DNA of 64,000 bases from Anaerostipes hadrus ATCC 29173 = JCM 17467 (GCF_030296915.1 NZ_AP028031.1:1049501-1113500), one strand, 5' to 3'. Shown: positions 34,306 to 43,541, counted from the stretch's first letter. The notes: generated from the sequence alone by a model not told the origin. A program made the numbers and translations.

Positions 34306-35517
34306 ATGAGATATAAATTGAAAGAGATTTTTGAGTTGCAGATGGGTAAAACACCGTCGAGACATAATTCAAGTTATTGGAATACAGGGGATTATAAATG
34401 GATTTCAATTGCAGATTTATCAAATGTAGGAAAATATATATCAGAAACAAAAGAAACTATTTCTGAAAGTGCAGTTATAGAGAGTGGAATAAAAATTATT
34501 CCAGCTAATACAGTGGTGATGAGCTTTAAGTTGTCTATTGGAAAAACAGCAATTACTGCAGAAGATATGTATTCGAATGAAGCCATAATGGCATTTCATG
34601 ATAAAAAAATTGTAGAGTTATTACCAGAATATATATATTATTTATTTAAATTTAAAGATTGGAATGTTGGAAGTAATAAGGCAGTTATGGGAAAAACTCT
34701 TAACAAAGCAACCTTAGCTGAAATGGAGATAGAAATACATACTATAGAAGAACAAAAAGAAATTATAAAGGTACTTGATCAAATATCAAATATTATAGCC
34801 AATAGAAAACAAGAATTAATTCAATTAGATAATTTAATTCAAGCCCGATTTGTAGAGATGTTTGGTAATCCAATATTGAATTCTATGAAGTGGAATAAAA
34901 AATCTCTTAAAGATGTCTGTACGAAATTGAATGATGGAACACATTTTTCACCAGAAAGTTTCGAAGTTGGAGAATATAAGTATGTTACAGCGAAAAATAT
35001 TAAATTATCAGGATTTGATTTTTCAAATATAACTTATGTTTCGGAAGAAGTACATCGTCCTATATTTGAAAGATGTAATCCAGAATATGAGGATGTATTA
35101 TATATTAAGGATGGGGCAACAACAGGAATAGCAATGGTAAATACATTAAAAGAAGAATTTACATTACTTTCTAGTGTAGCATTATTAAAACAAGACAGAA
35201 AAATAATGAACGGATATTTTTTAACAGCATTATTAAATAATGAGGATATGTATACGGATATTCGTAATAAGATGGGTGGCGCGGCAATTACAAGATTGAC
35301 GATAGCAAAGCTTAATGCAATTAAGGTTATGGTTCCACCAATAGACTTACAAAACCAATTTGCAACCTTCGTCCACCAAGTCAACAAATCGAAGTTTGTC
35401 ATCCACAAATTTCTATATTGCACCACCCACAATACAAAGAGTATAATAAAACCAAGACCAAATACCAAAGAATCAGGAAAAATAAGGGGAGGGAAACCAC
35501 ATGCAGACGAATTTTGA
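34306..35517 (+). CDS. hsdS: Type I specificity subunit HsdS (copy 2), altered C-terminus
   Basis: A 403-residue HsdS-like frame with two recognition domains: the first ends at IEEQKEIIKVLDQISNII, the spacer is QARFVEMFGNPILNSMKW, and the second runs to NQFATFVHQVNKSKF. There homology to copy 1 ends: instead of the helix EVQKSLEKTQILFDSLMQEY there are 39 unrelated residues (VIHKFLYCTTHNTK...) that run over the hsdR start. The change falls right after the 15-mer ACAAATCGAAGTTTG (35384-35398), also present in copy 1. It may be a silent or hybrid copy. GAGGGA precedes the ATG. Confidence 0.82.
   Translation: MRYKLKEIFELQMGKTPSRHNSSYWNTGDYKWISIADLSNVGKYISETKETISESAVIESGIKIIPANTVVMSFKLSIGKTAITAEDMYSNEAIMAFHDKKIVELLPEYIYYLFKFKDWNVGSNKAVMGKTLNKATLAEMEIEIHTIEEQKEIIKVLDQISNIIANRKQELIQLDNLIQARFVEMFGNPILNSMKWNKKSLKDVCTKLNDGTHFSPESFEVGEYKYVTAKNIKLSGFDFSNITYVSEEVHRPIFERCNPEYEDVLYIKDGATTGIAMVNTLKEEFTLLSSVALLKQDRKIMNGYFLTALLNNEDMYTDIRNKMGGAAITRLTIAKLNAIKVMVPPIDLQNQFATFVHQVNKSKFVIHKFLYCTTHNTKSIIKPRPNTKESGKIRGGKPHADEF
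34843..34874 (+). repeat. hsdS central repeat, copy in hsdS2
   Basis: The partner of 31863-31894, differing at two bases. Exchange here would join one first recognition domain to the other second domain. Confidence 0.85.
35384..35398 (+). repeat. 15-bp hsdS C-terminal repeat and junction
   Basis: ACAAATCGAAGTTTG is identical to 32401-32415 in hsdS1. Homology between the two hsdS products stops exactly at its right end. Confidence 0.75.
35418..35447 (+). promoter_or_regulatory. Possible hsdR promoter inside the hsdS2 tail
   Basis: TTGCAC at 35418-35423, an 18-bp spacer and TATAAT at 35442-35447. This suggests that the odd hsdS2 tail is really the leader of hsdR. Confidence 0.5.
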
Positions 35518-38500
35518 CTTTCTAGCACAGACAGATTGCTTCAAAGACTTTGCGATGCAGGCAGCAGAAGCGGAACGAAGCATCGCCATATCTCCGTCAA
35601 CAGCAGCAATCTTGTCAAGACGAGCCTTAGAACTCGCAGTTCGATGGGTATATGTCCACGATGATGCCCTGACCATGCCATATCGTGATAATATTTCCAG
35701 CCTGATTCACGAATATTCTTTCCGCAAGCTGATTCAGCCTAAATTATTTGATATGCTAAAATACACGATTAAGCTTGGAAATGTCGCAGTACATACAAAT
35801 ACCAACGTAAAACACGATGCAGCGGTACTTTCGTTACGCTGTGTTTTCCAGTTCTGTAAATGGATTGATTACTGTTATGGTGAAAACTATATAAATCGCC
35901 ATTATGATATGAGTCTGCTGCCAGATGCCGGAAAAGAGAAAAAAACACAGGAAGAATTAGAAAATCTTCAAAAAGAACTAAGCGGAAAAGACCAGAAATT
36001 AGAAGAAGCGATCAAGGAAAATGAGAAGCTAAGAGAGCAGATGACCAAACTTCGTAAGGAAAATGAAACTGGACGAAGTTATGAAGTGGACAAAGATACA
36101 GAAGCAGAGACAAGAAGAAAATACATTGACCTTGATCTTGCGGAAGCTGGATGGACGATTGGCAAGGACTGTCTTACAGAAGTGCCAGTTACAGGTATGC
36201 CAAACAGTACAGGAAAAGGTTATGCCGATTATGTTTTATACAGCAATAATGGAAAACCACTGGCAGTCATCGAAGCAAAACGAAGCAGTGTAGACCCGAT
36301 GAAAGGAAGTCATCAGGCAAAATTATATGCGGATTGTCTGGAAAATCAATACCAGCAAAGACCGATCATTTTTATAACAAATGGTTTTGAAATGCAGATC
36401 ATTGACGATACACAGGATGATCCACAGCGAGTTGTCTCAGGTATTTTCACAAAAGAAGATCTGCAGCGAATGGTGGATCAAAGAACAAGCAAAAAGCCTT
36501 TGATTCATTTAGAGATTCAAGATAAAATTACAAACCGGCCATATCAGAAAGAGGCCGTGACAGTCTTATGTGAATCTATCATGAATCATCATAGAAAGCT
36601 GTTGCTAGTACAGGCAACAGGATCAGGAAAGACAAGGGTTAGTATCAGTCTGGTAGACGTACTTCGCAGACATAATTATGTAAAGAATATTTTATTCTTA
36701 GCAGATCGTAAAGCTTTAGTTTCTCAGGCAAAGAAGAGTTACAGTAATCTCCTTCCAGACCTGACAGTATGCAATTTACTTGAAAATAAAGAAGATCCAG
36801 AAAGCAGCAGAATGATATTTTCAACATATCCAACGATGTTACATGCGATTGATGACACGAAGAGAAAGGATGGAAAAAAACTATTTACACCAGCACATTT
36901 TGATCTGATCATTGTAGATGAAAGTCATCGAAGCATTTATAAGAAATATCAGGAAATCTTCCGCTATTTTGATGCGGTCTTATTAGGAATGACAGCTACA
37001 CCGAAAGAAGAGATAGGTAGAAATACATATGAGATTTTTGATTTGGAACAAAATGTACCAACGTATGCATATGAACTTGATGAGGCAGTAAAAGAAGGAT
37101 ATCTGGTTGATTATCGGACAAGAGAGTATAAGACAAAGATCATGGAAGAAGGAATCCACTATGATCAGTTATCCGAAGAAGAAAAAGAAGCATTTGACGA
37201 TGAATTCGATGATGATGAGAATGTAGAGAAAGATATTCCGAATACAGCTGTAAATCGATGGCTGTTTAATAAAGACACGATTGATCTTGTGTTAACCAAT
37301 CTGATGAGAGAAGGATTAAAGGTAGAAGGCGGAGATAAATTGGGAAAGACAATTATTTTTGCAAGAAACAGCAAACATGCGAAGACAATTGTCGAGCGTT
37401 TTCAGAAGCTTTTTCCAGAAAAAGGCAGTCATTTTATCAAACAGATTGATTACAGCATCAAAGAGTCCGAACATTTGATTGAACAATTCGAAGAAAAGGA
37501 CAAGATGCCTCAGATTGCAGTATCCGTAGATATGCTGGACACAGGAATTGATGTTCCAGAGATTTTGAATCTTGTATTTTTCAAGAAAGTCAGAAGTTAT
37601 GCAAAATTCTGTCAGATGATCGGAAGAGGAACAAGACTTTGCAAAGATTTACTAGGGCCTGGAATGGATAAAGAAAAATTTCTGATTTTTGATTATTGTA
37701 ATAACTTCGAATATTTCAGAGTGAATCCGCATGGAAAAGATAGCGGATTTATAGAAACATTAGCAGAGAAAATCTTTTTATGTAAGGCAAGGATCGTAAG
37801 AGAATTACAAGATACAGACTATCAAAAAGACGAAGATTTCAGAGAATATCGAAATACATTAGTGAAAGAATTAATACAAGCGATAAGTGATCTGAATGAC
37901 GAAAGTTTCATTGTAAAACATCATTTGAAATATGTCCTTCGATATCGAGAACAGAAATCATGGGATATTCTTGAGACAGAAGCAATGGCTGACCTGAAGA
38001 AACATATCGCACCAATTATAGAGGCTGAAAAGGAAAATGAATTGGCACGAAGATTTGATTATCTGATGTATAGTATTGAACTTGCAATGTTGGAACGAAA
38101 GAATCCTTCGAAAAATATTGGAGCAGTTGTTGGTATTGCAGAGAAACTATCTTTAATGCAGGATTCTGTGCCACAGATCAAAGAGCAAAAATATATTTTG
38201 GATAAGGTACAGACAAATGAATTCTGGGAAAAAGCATTTATTCTGGAAATGGATGTAGTCAGGGAAACACTTAGAAATCTGATTCAGTTTTTACCAAAAA
38301 AGACACAGAGAATCGTTTATACAGATTTTGCAGATCAGGTAATAGAATATCAGGAAAACACACCAATTGAGATGGAAAATCGATTAGAAAACTATCGCAA
38401 AAAGGTAGAATTCTATTTAAAAGAGCATCAAGATAACATGGCAGTGTGTAAATTACGAAATAACCAGCCGTTACAAAAAAGTGATATGCAGGAACTGGAG

Positions 38501-38854
38501 AGAATTCTTTGGCAGGAACTAGGATCAAAAGAAGATTATACAAAAGAATATGGGGATACACCAGTTGGAATTCTTGTAAGAAAAATCACAGGAATGGATC
38601 AACAGGCAGCAAATGAGGCATTTAATGAATTCTTAAATGAAGAGAAATTAAATGCTGATCAGATTCGTTTTGTACGATTGATTGTTGATTATATTTCTGT
38701 AAATGGAATGATCGAAGACAGAAGAGTTATAATGGATGAGCCATTTCGAAGTGTCGGAAGTATTGGACAGATTTTTGAAAATGATATGGATATTGCAATG
38801 AAGATCATGACAGTGATCGATCAGATCAAGCAGAATGCGGAAGTTACAGTATAA
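35501..38854 (+). CDS. hsdR: Type I restriction endonuclease subunit HsdR
   Basis: A 1117-residue translocase-nuclease. The first 130 residues are a DUF4145-like domain (AISPSTAAILSRRALELAVRWVY), then a coiled coil (residues about 145-195). The nuclease has GYADYVLYSNNGKPLAVIEAKRS, the PD-(D/E)xK motif. The helicase follows: Walker A QATGSGKTR, DExH box VDESHRS, motif III MTATP and motif VI QMIGRGTRL. It cuts unmethylated DNA when joined to HsdM and HsdS. AGGGGAGGG at 35485-35493 marks ATG 35501, which overlaps the end of hsdS2. The frame is intact. Confidence 0.96.
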   Translation: MQTNFDFLAQTDCFKDFAMQAAEAERSIAISPSTAAILSRRALELAVRWVYVHDDALTMPYRDNISSLIHEYSFRKLIQPKLFDMLKYTIKLGNVAVHTNTNVKHDAAVLSLRCVFQFCKWIDYCYGENYINRHYDMSLLPDAGKEKKTQEELENLQKELSGKDQKLEEAIKENEKLREQMTKLRKENETGRSYEVDKDTEAETRRKYIDLDLAEAGWTIGKDCLTEVPVTGMPNSTGKGYADYVLYSNNGKPLAVIEAKRSSVDPMKGSHQAKLYADCLENQYQQRPIIFITNGFEMQIIDDTQDDPQRVVSGIFTKEDLQRMVDQRTSKKPLIHLEIQDKITNRPYQKEAVTVLCESIMNHHRKLLLVQATGSGKTRVSISLVDVLRRHNYVKNILFLADRKALVSQAKKSYSNLLPDLTVCNLLENKEDPESSRMIFSTYPTMLHAIDDTKRKDGKKLFTPAHFDLIIVDESHRSIYKKYQEIFRYFDAVLLGMTATPKEEIGRNTYEIFDLEQNVPTYAYELDEAVKEGYLVDYRTREYKTKIMEEGIHYDQLSEEEKEAFDDEFDDDENVEKDIPNTAVNRWLFNKDTIDLVLTNLMREGLKVEGGDKLGKTIIFARNSKHAKTIVERFQKLFPEKGSHFIKQIDYSIKESEHLIEQFEEKDKMPQIAVSVDMLDTGIDVPEILNLVFFKKVRSYAKFCQMIGRGTRLCKDLLGPGMDKEKFLIFDYCNNFEYFRVNPHGKDSGFIETLAEKIFLCKARIVRELQDTDYQKDEDFREYRNTLVKELIQAISDLNDESFIVKHHLKYVLRYREQKSWDILETEAMADLKKHIAPIIEAEKENELARRFDYLMYSIELAMLERKNPSKNIGAVVGIAEKLSLMQDSVPQIKEQKYILDKVQTNEFWEKAFILEMDVVRETLRNLIQFLPKKTQRIVYTDFADQVIEYQENTPIEMENRLENYRKKVEFYLKEHQDNMAVCKLRNNQPLQKSDMQELERILWQELGSKEDYTKEYGDTPVGILVRKITGMDQQAANEAFNEFLNEEKLNADQIRFVRLIVDYISVNGMIEDRRVIMDEPFRSVGSIGQIFENDMDIAMKIMTVIDQIKQNAEVTV

Positions 38855-38960
38855 AGGAGGAATCAACGAAAATAGTATCAAAGCCTATGGTTTTGCATTT
38901 GAAGGAAAAAATGTCCTGATCTTAGATTAACATGATTATAACAAAGAAAGGTATAAAATA

Positions 38961-40019
38961 ATGGAACAACAGCAGCCAGAAAAGAAACACAAACGAAGAG
39001 TCAGATATAAAGGGACTCATCCAAGAAGGTTCGAAGAGAAATACAAAGAATTAAATCCAGAAAAATACGGAGATACGATTCAAAAAGTTATTAGTAAAGG
39101 AAGTACACCGGCAGGAATGCACATTTCCATCTGTGTAAAAGAAATTCTTGAATTTTTTGACATCCAGCCGGGACAAAAAGGATTGGATGCAACCTTAGGA
39201 TATGGCGGACATACAAGAAAGATGTTAGAAAAACTACAGGGCAAAGGTCATATCTACGCATTAGATGTAGATCCGATCGAATCTGTAAAGACAGAGAAAC
39301 GTCTGCATGATGCAGGGTTTGGAGAAGATATCTTAACGATCAAGCATATTAATTTTGCTAATATTGATCAGGTAGCCGAAGAAGTTGGACCATTCGATTT
39401 CATTTTAGCCGACCTTGGCGTATCCTCCATGCAGATTGATAATCCGGAAAGAGGATTTTCTTATAAATTTGAAGGACCATTAGATTTAAGACTGAATCCA
39501 GAAAAAGGAATTTCAGCGGCAGAGCGTTTAGAAGATATCACGAAGGCTGAATTTGAAGGAATGCTCATTGAAAATGCAGATGAGCCGTATGCAAAACAGA
39601 TTGCAAAAGAAACCGTTGCAACGATGAAACGAGGAAAGAAGATCAAGACAACAACGGATCTTAAAGATGTCATTGAAAGAGCATTAAACTTTTTGCCGGA
39701 AAAAGAGCGAAAAGAAGCAGTTAAAAAATCCTGCCAGAGAACATTTCAGGCTTTGCGTATTGATGTAAACAGCGAGTTTGAAGTATTAGAAGAATTATTG
39801 GAGAAACTTCCAGACGCATTAGCACCAGGTGGAAAGGTTGCAATCCTTACATTCCACTCTGGAGAAGATCGACTTGTAAAACATGCGTTTAAGTATGGGA
39901 AGAAAGTAGGAATCTACAGTGATGTAGCCAAAGATGTTATTCGTCCATCAAAAGAGGAATGTGCCCAGAATGGAAGAGCAAAATCAACAAAGATGCGCTG
40001 GGCGATCAAAGTGAAATAA
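38961..40019 (+). CDS. rsmH: 16S rRNA (cytosine1402-N4)-methyltransferase RsmH
   Basis: A 352-residue MraW/RsmH methyltransferase that makes N4-methyl-C1402 in 16S rRNA. Motifs: DATLGYGGHTRKML for SAM, IYALDVDPI, DFILADLGVSSMQIDNPERGFSYKFEGPLDLR and the C-terminal ILTFHSGEDRLVKHAF. A basic 40-residue extension (KKHKRRVRYKGTHPRRFEEK) precedes the usual start, making it longer than the standard 310. It lies outside any division cluster, next to hsdR, so it may be a second copy of the gene; that cannot be told from this window. Confidence 0.9.
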   Translation: MEQQQPEKKHKRRVRYKGTHPRRFEEKYKELNPEKYGDTIQKVISKGSTPAGMHISICVKEILEFFDIQPGQKGLDATLGYGGHTRKMLEKLQGKGHIYALDVDPIESVKTEKRLHDAGFGEDILTIKHINFANIDQVAEEVGPFDFILADLGVSSMQIDNPERGFSYKFEGPLDLRLNPEKGISAAERLEDITKAEFEGMLIENADEPYAKQIAKETVATMKRGKKIKTTTDLKDVIERALNFLPEKERKEAVKKSCQRTFQALRIDVNSEFEVLEELLEKLPDALAPGGKVAILTFHSGEDRLVKHAFKYGKKVGIYSDVAKDVIRPSKEECAQNGRAKSTKMRWAIKVK

Positions 40020-40033
40020 AAATTAAAAGGAAG

Positions 40034-40076
40034 GGAAATATTAAAAAGAGGTATGCTTTTTAATATTTCCTTTTTT
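40034..40076 (+). terminator. rsmH terminator
   Basis: A 15-bp perfect stem, GGAAATATTAAAAAG at 40034-40048 with CTTTTTAATATTTCC at 40056-40070, followed by six T residues. Confidence 0.92.
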
Positions 40077-40103
40077 CAAAAACATGAAAGAAAATGGTTT
40101 AAA

Positions 40104-40169
40104 ATGATTGACTTTGACTGAAACTGTGCTATAATGAAGAAAAAAAGGAAACGAATGATTGATTTTGAC
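40104..40169 (+). promoter_or_regulatory. PTS promoter with two direct repeats
   Basis: The promoter is TTGACT at 40108-40113, a 16-bp spacer and TATAAT at 40130-40135. The 15-mer ATGATTGACTTTGAC (40104-40118) over the -35 box recurs as ATGATTGATTTTGAC at 40155-40169 in the leader, 51 bp on. These could be sites for a sugar-responsive regulator. Confidence 0.65.
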
Positions 40170-40200
40170 GTTTTTATTTTGGAAAAGGAGGATAACCTGT

Positions 40201-42162
40201 ATGAGAATTACAGAGCTGTTGCAGGATGCAACAATTGACCTTGGCGTGAAGGTTAACAGCAAAGAAGAAGCAATTGATCATCTGGTTGATTTAATGGTCA
40301 AGGGCGGAAACATCACAGATCGCGAAGAATACAAGAAGGGCATTTTAGCAAGAGAAGCTAATGGAACAACTGGTATCGGAGGAGGGATTGCAATTCCTCA
40401 TTCTAAGAACAAAGCAGTAACTAAGGCTGGTTTGGCTTCTATGACAGTACCAGACGGAGTCGATTATGAAGCAATGGATGGAGAACCATCTGATGTATTT
40501 TTTATGATCGCAGCACCAGCAGAAGGAAGCGACGTGCATTTAGAGGCATTGTCAAGATTATCTGTGATCTTAATGGATCCAGTATTTAAGGACAGTTTAT
40601 TAAAGGCAACAAGCAAGGAAGAATATCTTGCATTGATTGACAAGAAAGAAACAGAAAAATTCCCAGAAGAGGCGGCGAAGGAAGAAGAGAAACCTGCTGT
40701 ACAAGAAGAGAAAGCAGACGATGGAACGATCAGAGTTCTTGCAGTTACAGCATGCCCAACAGGAATCGCTCATACATTCATGGCAGCAGAATCTCTTGAG
40801 AATAAAGCAAAAGAGATGGGAATTACATTAAAAGCTGAGACAAATGGTTCAGGTGGAGCAAAGAATGTCTTAACAAAAGAAGAGATTGAAAATTGTGATG
40901 GAATCATCGTAGCAGCAGATAAGAACGTTGAGATGGCACGTTTTGATGGAAAACAGGTTCTTCAGACAAAAGTAGCGGACGGAATTAATAAACCAGAAGA
41001 ACTGATCCAGACAATTTTAGATAAGAAAGCGCCAACATATCATCATTCAGGAGCAGCAGCACAAGAAGATAGTGCAGAAGGTGAAAGCGTTGGACGTCAG
41101 ATTTATAAACATCTGATGAATGGTGTATCTCATATGCTGCCATTTGTAATCGGTGGAGGTATCTTGATCGCTCTTGCATTCTTAGTAGATAATCAGGCGA
41201 TCAACCCGGCAAACTTCGGTAAGAATACACCACTTGCAGCTTTACTAAAGACAATCGGTGAACAGGCATTTGGATTTATGCTTCCAATCTTAGCTGGATT
41301 TATTGCAATGAGTATTGCAGACCGACCAGGATTAGCGATAGGTTTCGTTGGTGGAGCATTAGCAAATGGTGGTTATACATTTGCTAATATCATGGCATAT
41401 GATTCTGCCAAAGCCGTTTCCTCTGGATTTATCGGAGCATTATTTGCAGGTTTTGTTGGTGGATATATCATGGTTTTATTAAGAAAACTGTTTGATAAAT
41501 TACCAAGTGCATTAGAAGGGTTAAAACCAATTTTACTATTCCCAGTTTGTGGTATTTTAATTATGGGTGTTGTGATGATCGCAGTTAATCCGGTTGTTGG
41601 AGCGATCAATACAGGACTGAATAACTTCTTATCATCTATGAGTGGAACAAGTTCTATCCTTTTAGGAGCAGTTCTTGGAGCGATGATGTCCATTGATATG
41701 GGTGGTCCATTTAATAAAGCAGCGTATGTATTTGGTACAGCACAGTTAACAGTAGCCAATGCAGGACCAGAACAGTATGCGATCATGGCAGCTGTTATGG
41801 CCGGAGGAATGGTACCTCCACTTGCGATCGCACTTTGTACAACATTCTTCAAGAATCGTTTTACAGAGAGTGAAAGAAAATCTGGTGTTGTAAATTACAT
41901 CATGGGATTATCATTCATTACAGAAGGAGCTATCCCGTTTGCAGCAGGAGATCCAATCCATATCCTGCCACCATGTATCGTAGGATCTGCAGTAGCAGGT
42001 GCGTTATCCATGGCATTTAAATGTGGACTTCCAGCACCACACGGTGGAATCTTTGTTATTGGAGTCATCACGAATCCAGTACAATACTTAATTTCTGTAG
42101 TAGTTGGTGCAGTTATTGGAATGATCGTTATGTCATTTACAAAGAAACCATTAAATAAATAA
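40201..42162 (+). CDS. Fructose-type PTS permease EIIABC
   Basis: A 653-residue fused PTS permease. Residues 1-150 are EIIA with phospho-His H67 (GIAIPHSKNK). A linker rich in Glu and Lys leads to EIIB with phospho-Cys C185 (VTACPTGIAHTFMAAE). From about residue 300 the EIIC membrane domain follows (HLMNGVSHMLPFVIGGGI to the C-terminus). It imports and phosphorylates fructose or a related sugar. The start is ATG 40201 with AAAGGAGG; an upstream frame from 40159 includes the leader repeat. The usual fruR and fruK partners are not adjacent. Confidence 0.93.
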   Translation: MRITELLQDATIDLGVKVNSKEEAIDHLVDLMVKGGNITDREEYKKGILAREANGTTGIGGGIAIPHSKNKAVTKAGLASMTVPDGVDYEAMDGEPSDVFFMIAAPAEGSDVHLEALSRLSVILMDPVFKDSLLKATSKEEYLALIDKKETEKFPEEAAKEEEKPAVQEEKADDGTIRVLAVTACPTGIAHTFMAAESLENKAKEMGITLKAETNGSGGAKNVLTKEEIENCDGIIVAADKNVEMARFDGKQVLQTKVADGINKPEELIQTILDKKAPTYHHSGAAAQEDSAEGESVGRQIYKHLMNGVSHMLPFVIGGGILIALAFLVDNQAINPANFGKNTPLAALLKTIGEQAFGFMLPILAGFIAMSIADRPGLAIGFVGGALANGGYTFANIMAYDSAKAVSSGFIGALFAGFVGGYIMVLLRKLFDKLPSALEGLKPILLFPVCGILIMGVVMIAVNPVVGAINTGLNNFLSSMSGTSSILLGAVLGAMMSIDMGGPFNKAAYVFGTAQLTVANAGPEQYAIMAAVMAGGMVPPLAIALCTTFFKNRFTESERKSGVVNYIMGLSFITEGAIPFAAGDPIHILPPCIVGSAVAGALSMAFKCGLPAPHGGIFVIGVITNPVQYLISVVVGAVIGMIVMSFTKKPLNK

Positions 42163-42163
42163 G

Positions 42164-42185
42164 ATTGTAAATAACCATTTACAAT
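42164..42185. repeat. Perfect inverted repeat after the PTS gene
   Basis: ATTGTAAAT-AACC-ATTTACAAT begins 2 nt after the stop codon. No T tract follows, so it may protect the mRNA end rather than terminate. Confidence 0.5.
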
Positions 42186-42228
42186 AAATTAATTCTTCAT
42201 ATTTTCATAAGCAATATTTATAATAAGT

Positions 42229-42270
42229 AAACAGAGATTGTGAAATTTTGCAATCTCTGTTTGCTATTTT
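42229..42270 (+). terminator. Terminator upstream of the queuosine operon
   Basis: AAACAGAGATTG (42229-42240) pairs with CAATCTCTGTTT (42251-42262), then T-rich sequence. It ends PTS transcription. Confidence 0.8.
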
Positions 42271-42289
42271 GATAAAACAATGATATACT
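42261..42289 (+). promoter_or_regulatory. Promoter of the queuosine operon
   Basis: TTGCTA at 42261-42266, a 17-bp spacer and TATACT at 42284-42289. The -35 box overlaps the tail of the preceding terminator. Confidence 0.6.
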
Positions 42290-42309
42290 AGATAAGATTT
42301 TAGAAATCA

Positions 42310-42403
42310 AAGACAGTTCATTCGTACCATCCTGTCTATAAACAAAACTAGGACTGAGAAGAAGATTTTCAGGATACAGGTACGCGTGCTTGTATCCTTT
42401 TTT
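42310..42403 (+). promoter_or_regulatory. PreQ1-I riboswitch and its terminator
   Basis: Stem P1 is GACAG (42312-42316) with CTGTC (42332-42336), enclosing a TTCATTCGTACCATC loop, followed by the A-rich tail TATAAACAAAACTAGG, as in class I preQ1 aptamers. The expression platform is the terminator GGATACA (42372-42378)/TGTATCC (42391-42397) with six T residues. Binding of preQ1 should stop transcription of the que genes. Confidence 0.85.
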
Positions 42404-42436
42404 GATTGAAAATATATGTAGAAGGGAAAGAAGAAA

Positions 42437-42856
42437 ATGTATCAGTTAACAACACATGCATCCTTTGATTCAGCTCATTTTTTATCGGGTTATGAAGGAA
42501 AATGCAGCAATATCCACGGTCACCGCTGGAAATTAGAAGTTACCGTACAAAGTGAAACATTAGAACAGACAGGGCAGATTCGAGGAATGGTTGTCGATTT
42601 TGGACAGTTAAAAGATGATATTAAAAAATTAGCAGATGAGTTTGATCATAGTCTGATCATAGAAGATGGAACATTAAAAGAGAAGACAGTAGAAGCATTG
42701 AAAGAGGAAAATTTCAAAATGATCTTCGTAGATTTTCGTCCAACTGCAGAGAGTTTTGCAAAATATTTTTATGATAGAGTGAAAGAAATCGGATATGATG
42801 TCAAGTTAGCGAAAGTTTATGAGACACCAAATAATATGGCAGCATATGGGGAGTAA
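42437..42856 (+). CDS. queD: 6-carboxytetrahydropterin synthase QueD
   Basis: A 139-residue QueD/PTPS-like enzyme that turns dihydroneopterin triphosphate into 6-carboxytetrahydropterin, step two of preQ0 synthesis. Zinc ligands are in FDSAHF and IHGHRWKLEV, and the catalytic Cys in GKCSNIHGH. The C-terminal VYETPNNMAAY is typical. It is the first gene behind the preQ1 riboswitch, with GAAGGGAAAG upstream. Confidence 0.93.
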   Translation: MYQLTTHASFDSAHFLSGYEGKCSNIHGHRWKLEVTVQSETLEQTGQIRGMVVDFGQLKDDIKKLADEFDHSLIIEDGTLKEKTVEALKEENFKMIFVDFRPTAESFAKYFYDRVKEIGYDVKLAKVYETPNNMAAYGE

Positions 42857-42861
42857 ATGAG

Positions 42862-43530
42862 ATGGAAACATTTAAAGTAGTCGAAACCTTTGTAAGTATC
42901 AACGGAGAAGGAAAGAAAGCTGGTCGTCTTGCTATGTTTATCCGATTGAAAGGATGTAACTTAAACTGCTCTTACTGCGACACAACATGGGCCAATAAAA
43001 GAGATGCAAGATGTGAATTATTGACGGCACCGCAGATTGTAGAAAGGATCAAAGAAGCAGGAGTCGAACTTGTTACATTAACAGGTGGAGAGCCTCTTCT
43101 TGATGAAAATGTGTCAGAACTGATCGGAAGTATCTTGATGATGCCAAAAGTTGAGATTGAGATTGAGACAAATGGAAGTGTACCGATCAGATATTATAAA
43201 GAAAGAGACAACAGACTAACAATGACAATGGATTACAAACTTCCATCCAGTAATATGGAAGAGAATATGTGCCTTGAAAATATGGAATATTTAAAACCAT
43301 GGGATGTTGTTAAATTTGTTATTGGAAGCAGGGAGGATTTAAACAGGGCCAAAGAAATCATTGAACGATTCAGACTTTGTGAAAAAGCAATTGTATACTT
43401 CAGTCCTGTATTTGGTAAAATCGAACCAGAAGAAATCGTTGAATTTATGAAAGAAAACAAGCTTAACAAAGTCAGGTTCCAGATTCAGATCCATAAAGTT
43501 GTATGGGACCCTGACAAGACAGGTGTATAG
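42862..43530 (+). CDS. queE: 7-carboxy-7-deazaguanine synthase QueE
   Basis: A 222-residue radical SAM enzyme that contracts the pterin ring to 7-carboxy-7-deazaguanine. The cluster motif is CNLNCSYC, C32/C36/C39 in the CxxxCxxC spacing. [20 protein letters not shown] before it and LTGGEPL after it are family signatures. It follows queD by 5 nt, as part of the same operon. Confidence 0.94.
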   Translation: METFKVVETFVSINGEGKKAGRLAMFIRLKGCNLNCSYCDTTWANKRDARCELLTAPQIVERIKEAGVELVTLTGGEPLLDENVSELIGSILMMPKVEIEIETNGSVPIRYYKERDNRLTMTMDYKLPSSNMEENMCLENMEYLKPWDVVKFVIGSREDLNRAKEIIERFRLCEKAIVYFSPVFGKIEPEEIVEFMKENKLNKVRFQIQIHKVVWDPDKTGV

Positions 43531-43541
43531 GAGGAAATACT

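Noticed and set aside
35034..35528. 164-codon antisense frame across hsdS2
   Set aside because: It has no ribosome site or family match and opposes a recognised hsdS reading frame.
41373..41852. 159-codon antisense frame in the PTS gene
   Set aside because: It mirrors the hydrophobic EIIC domain and has no independent support.
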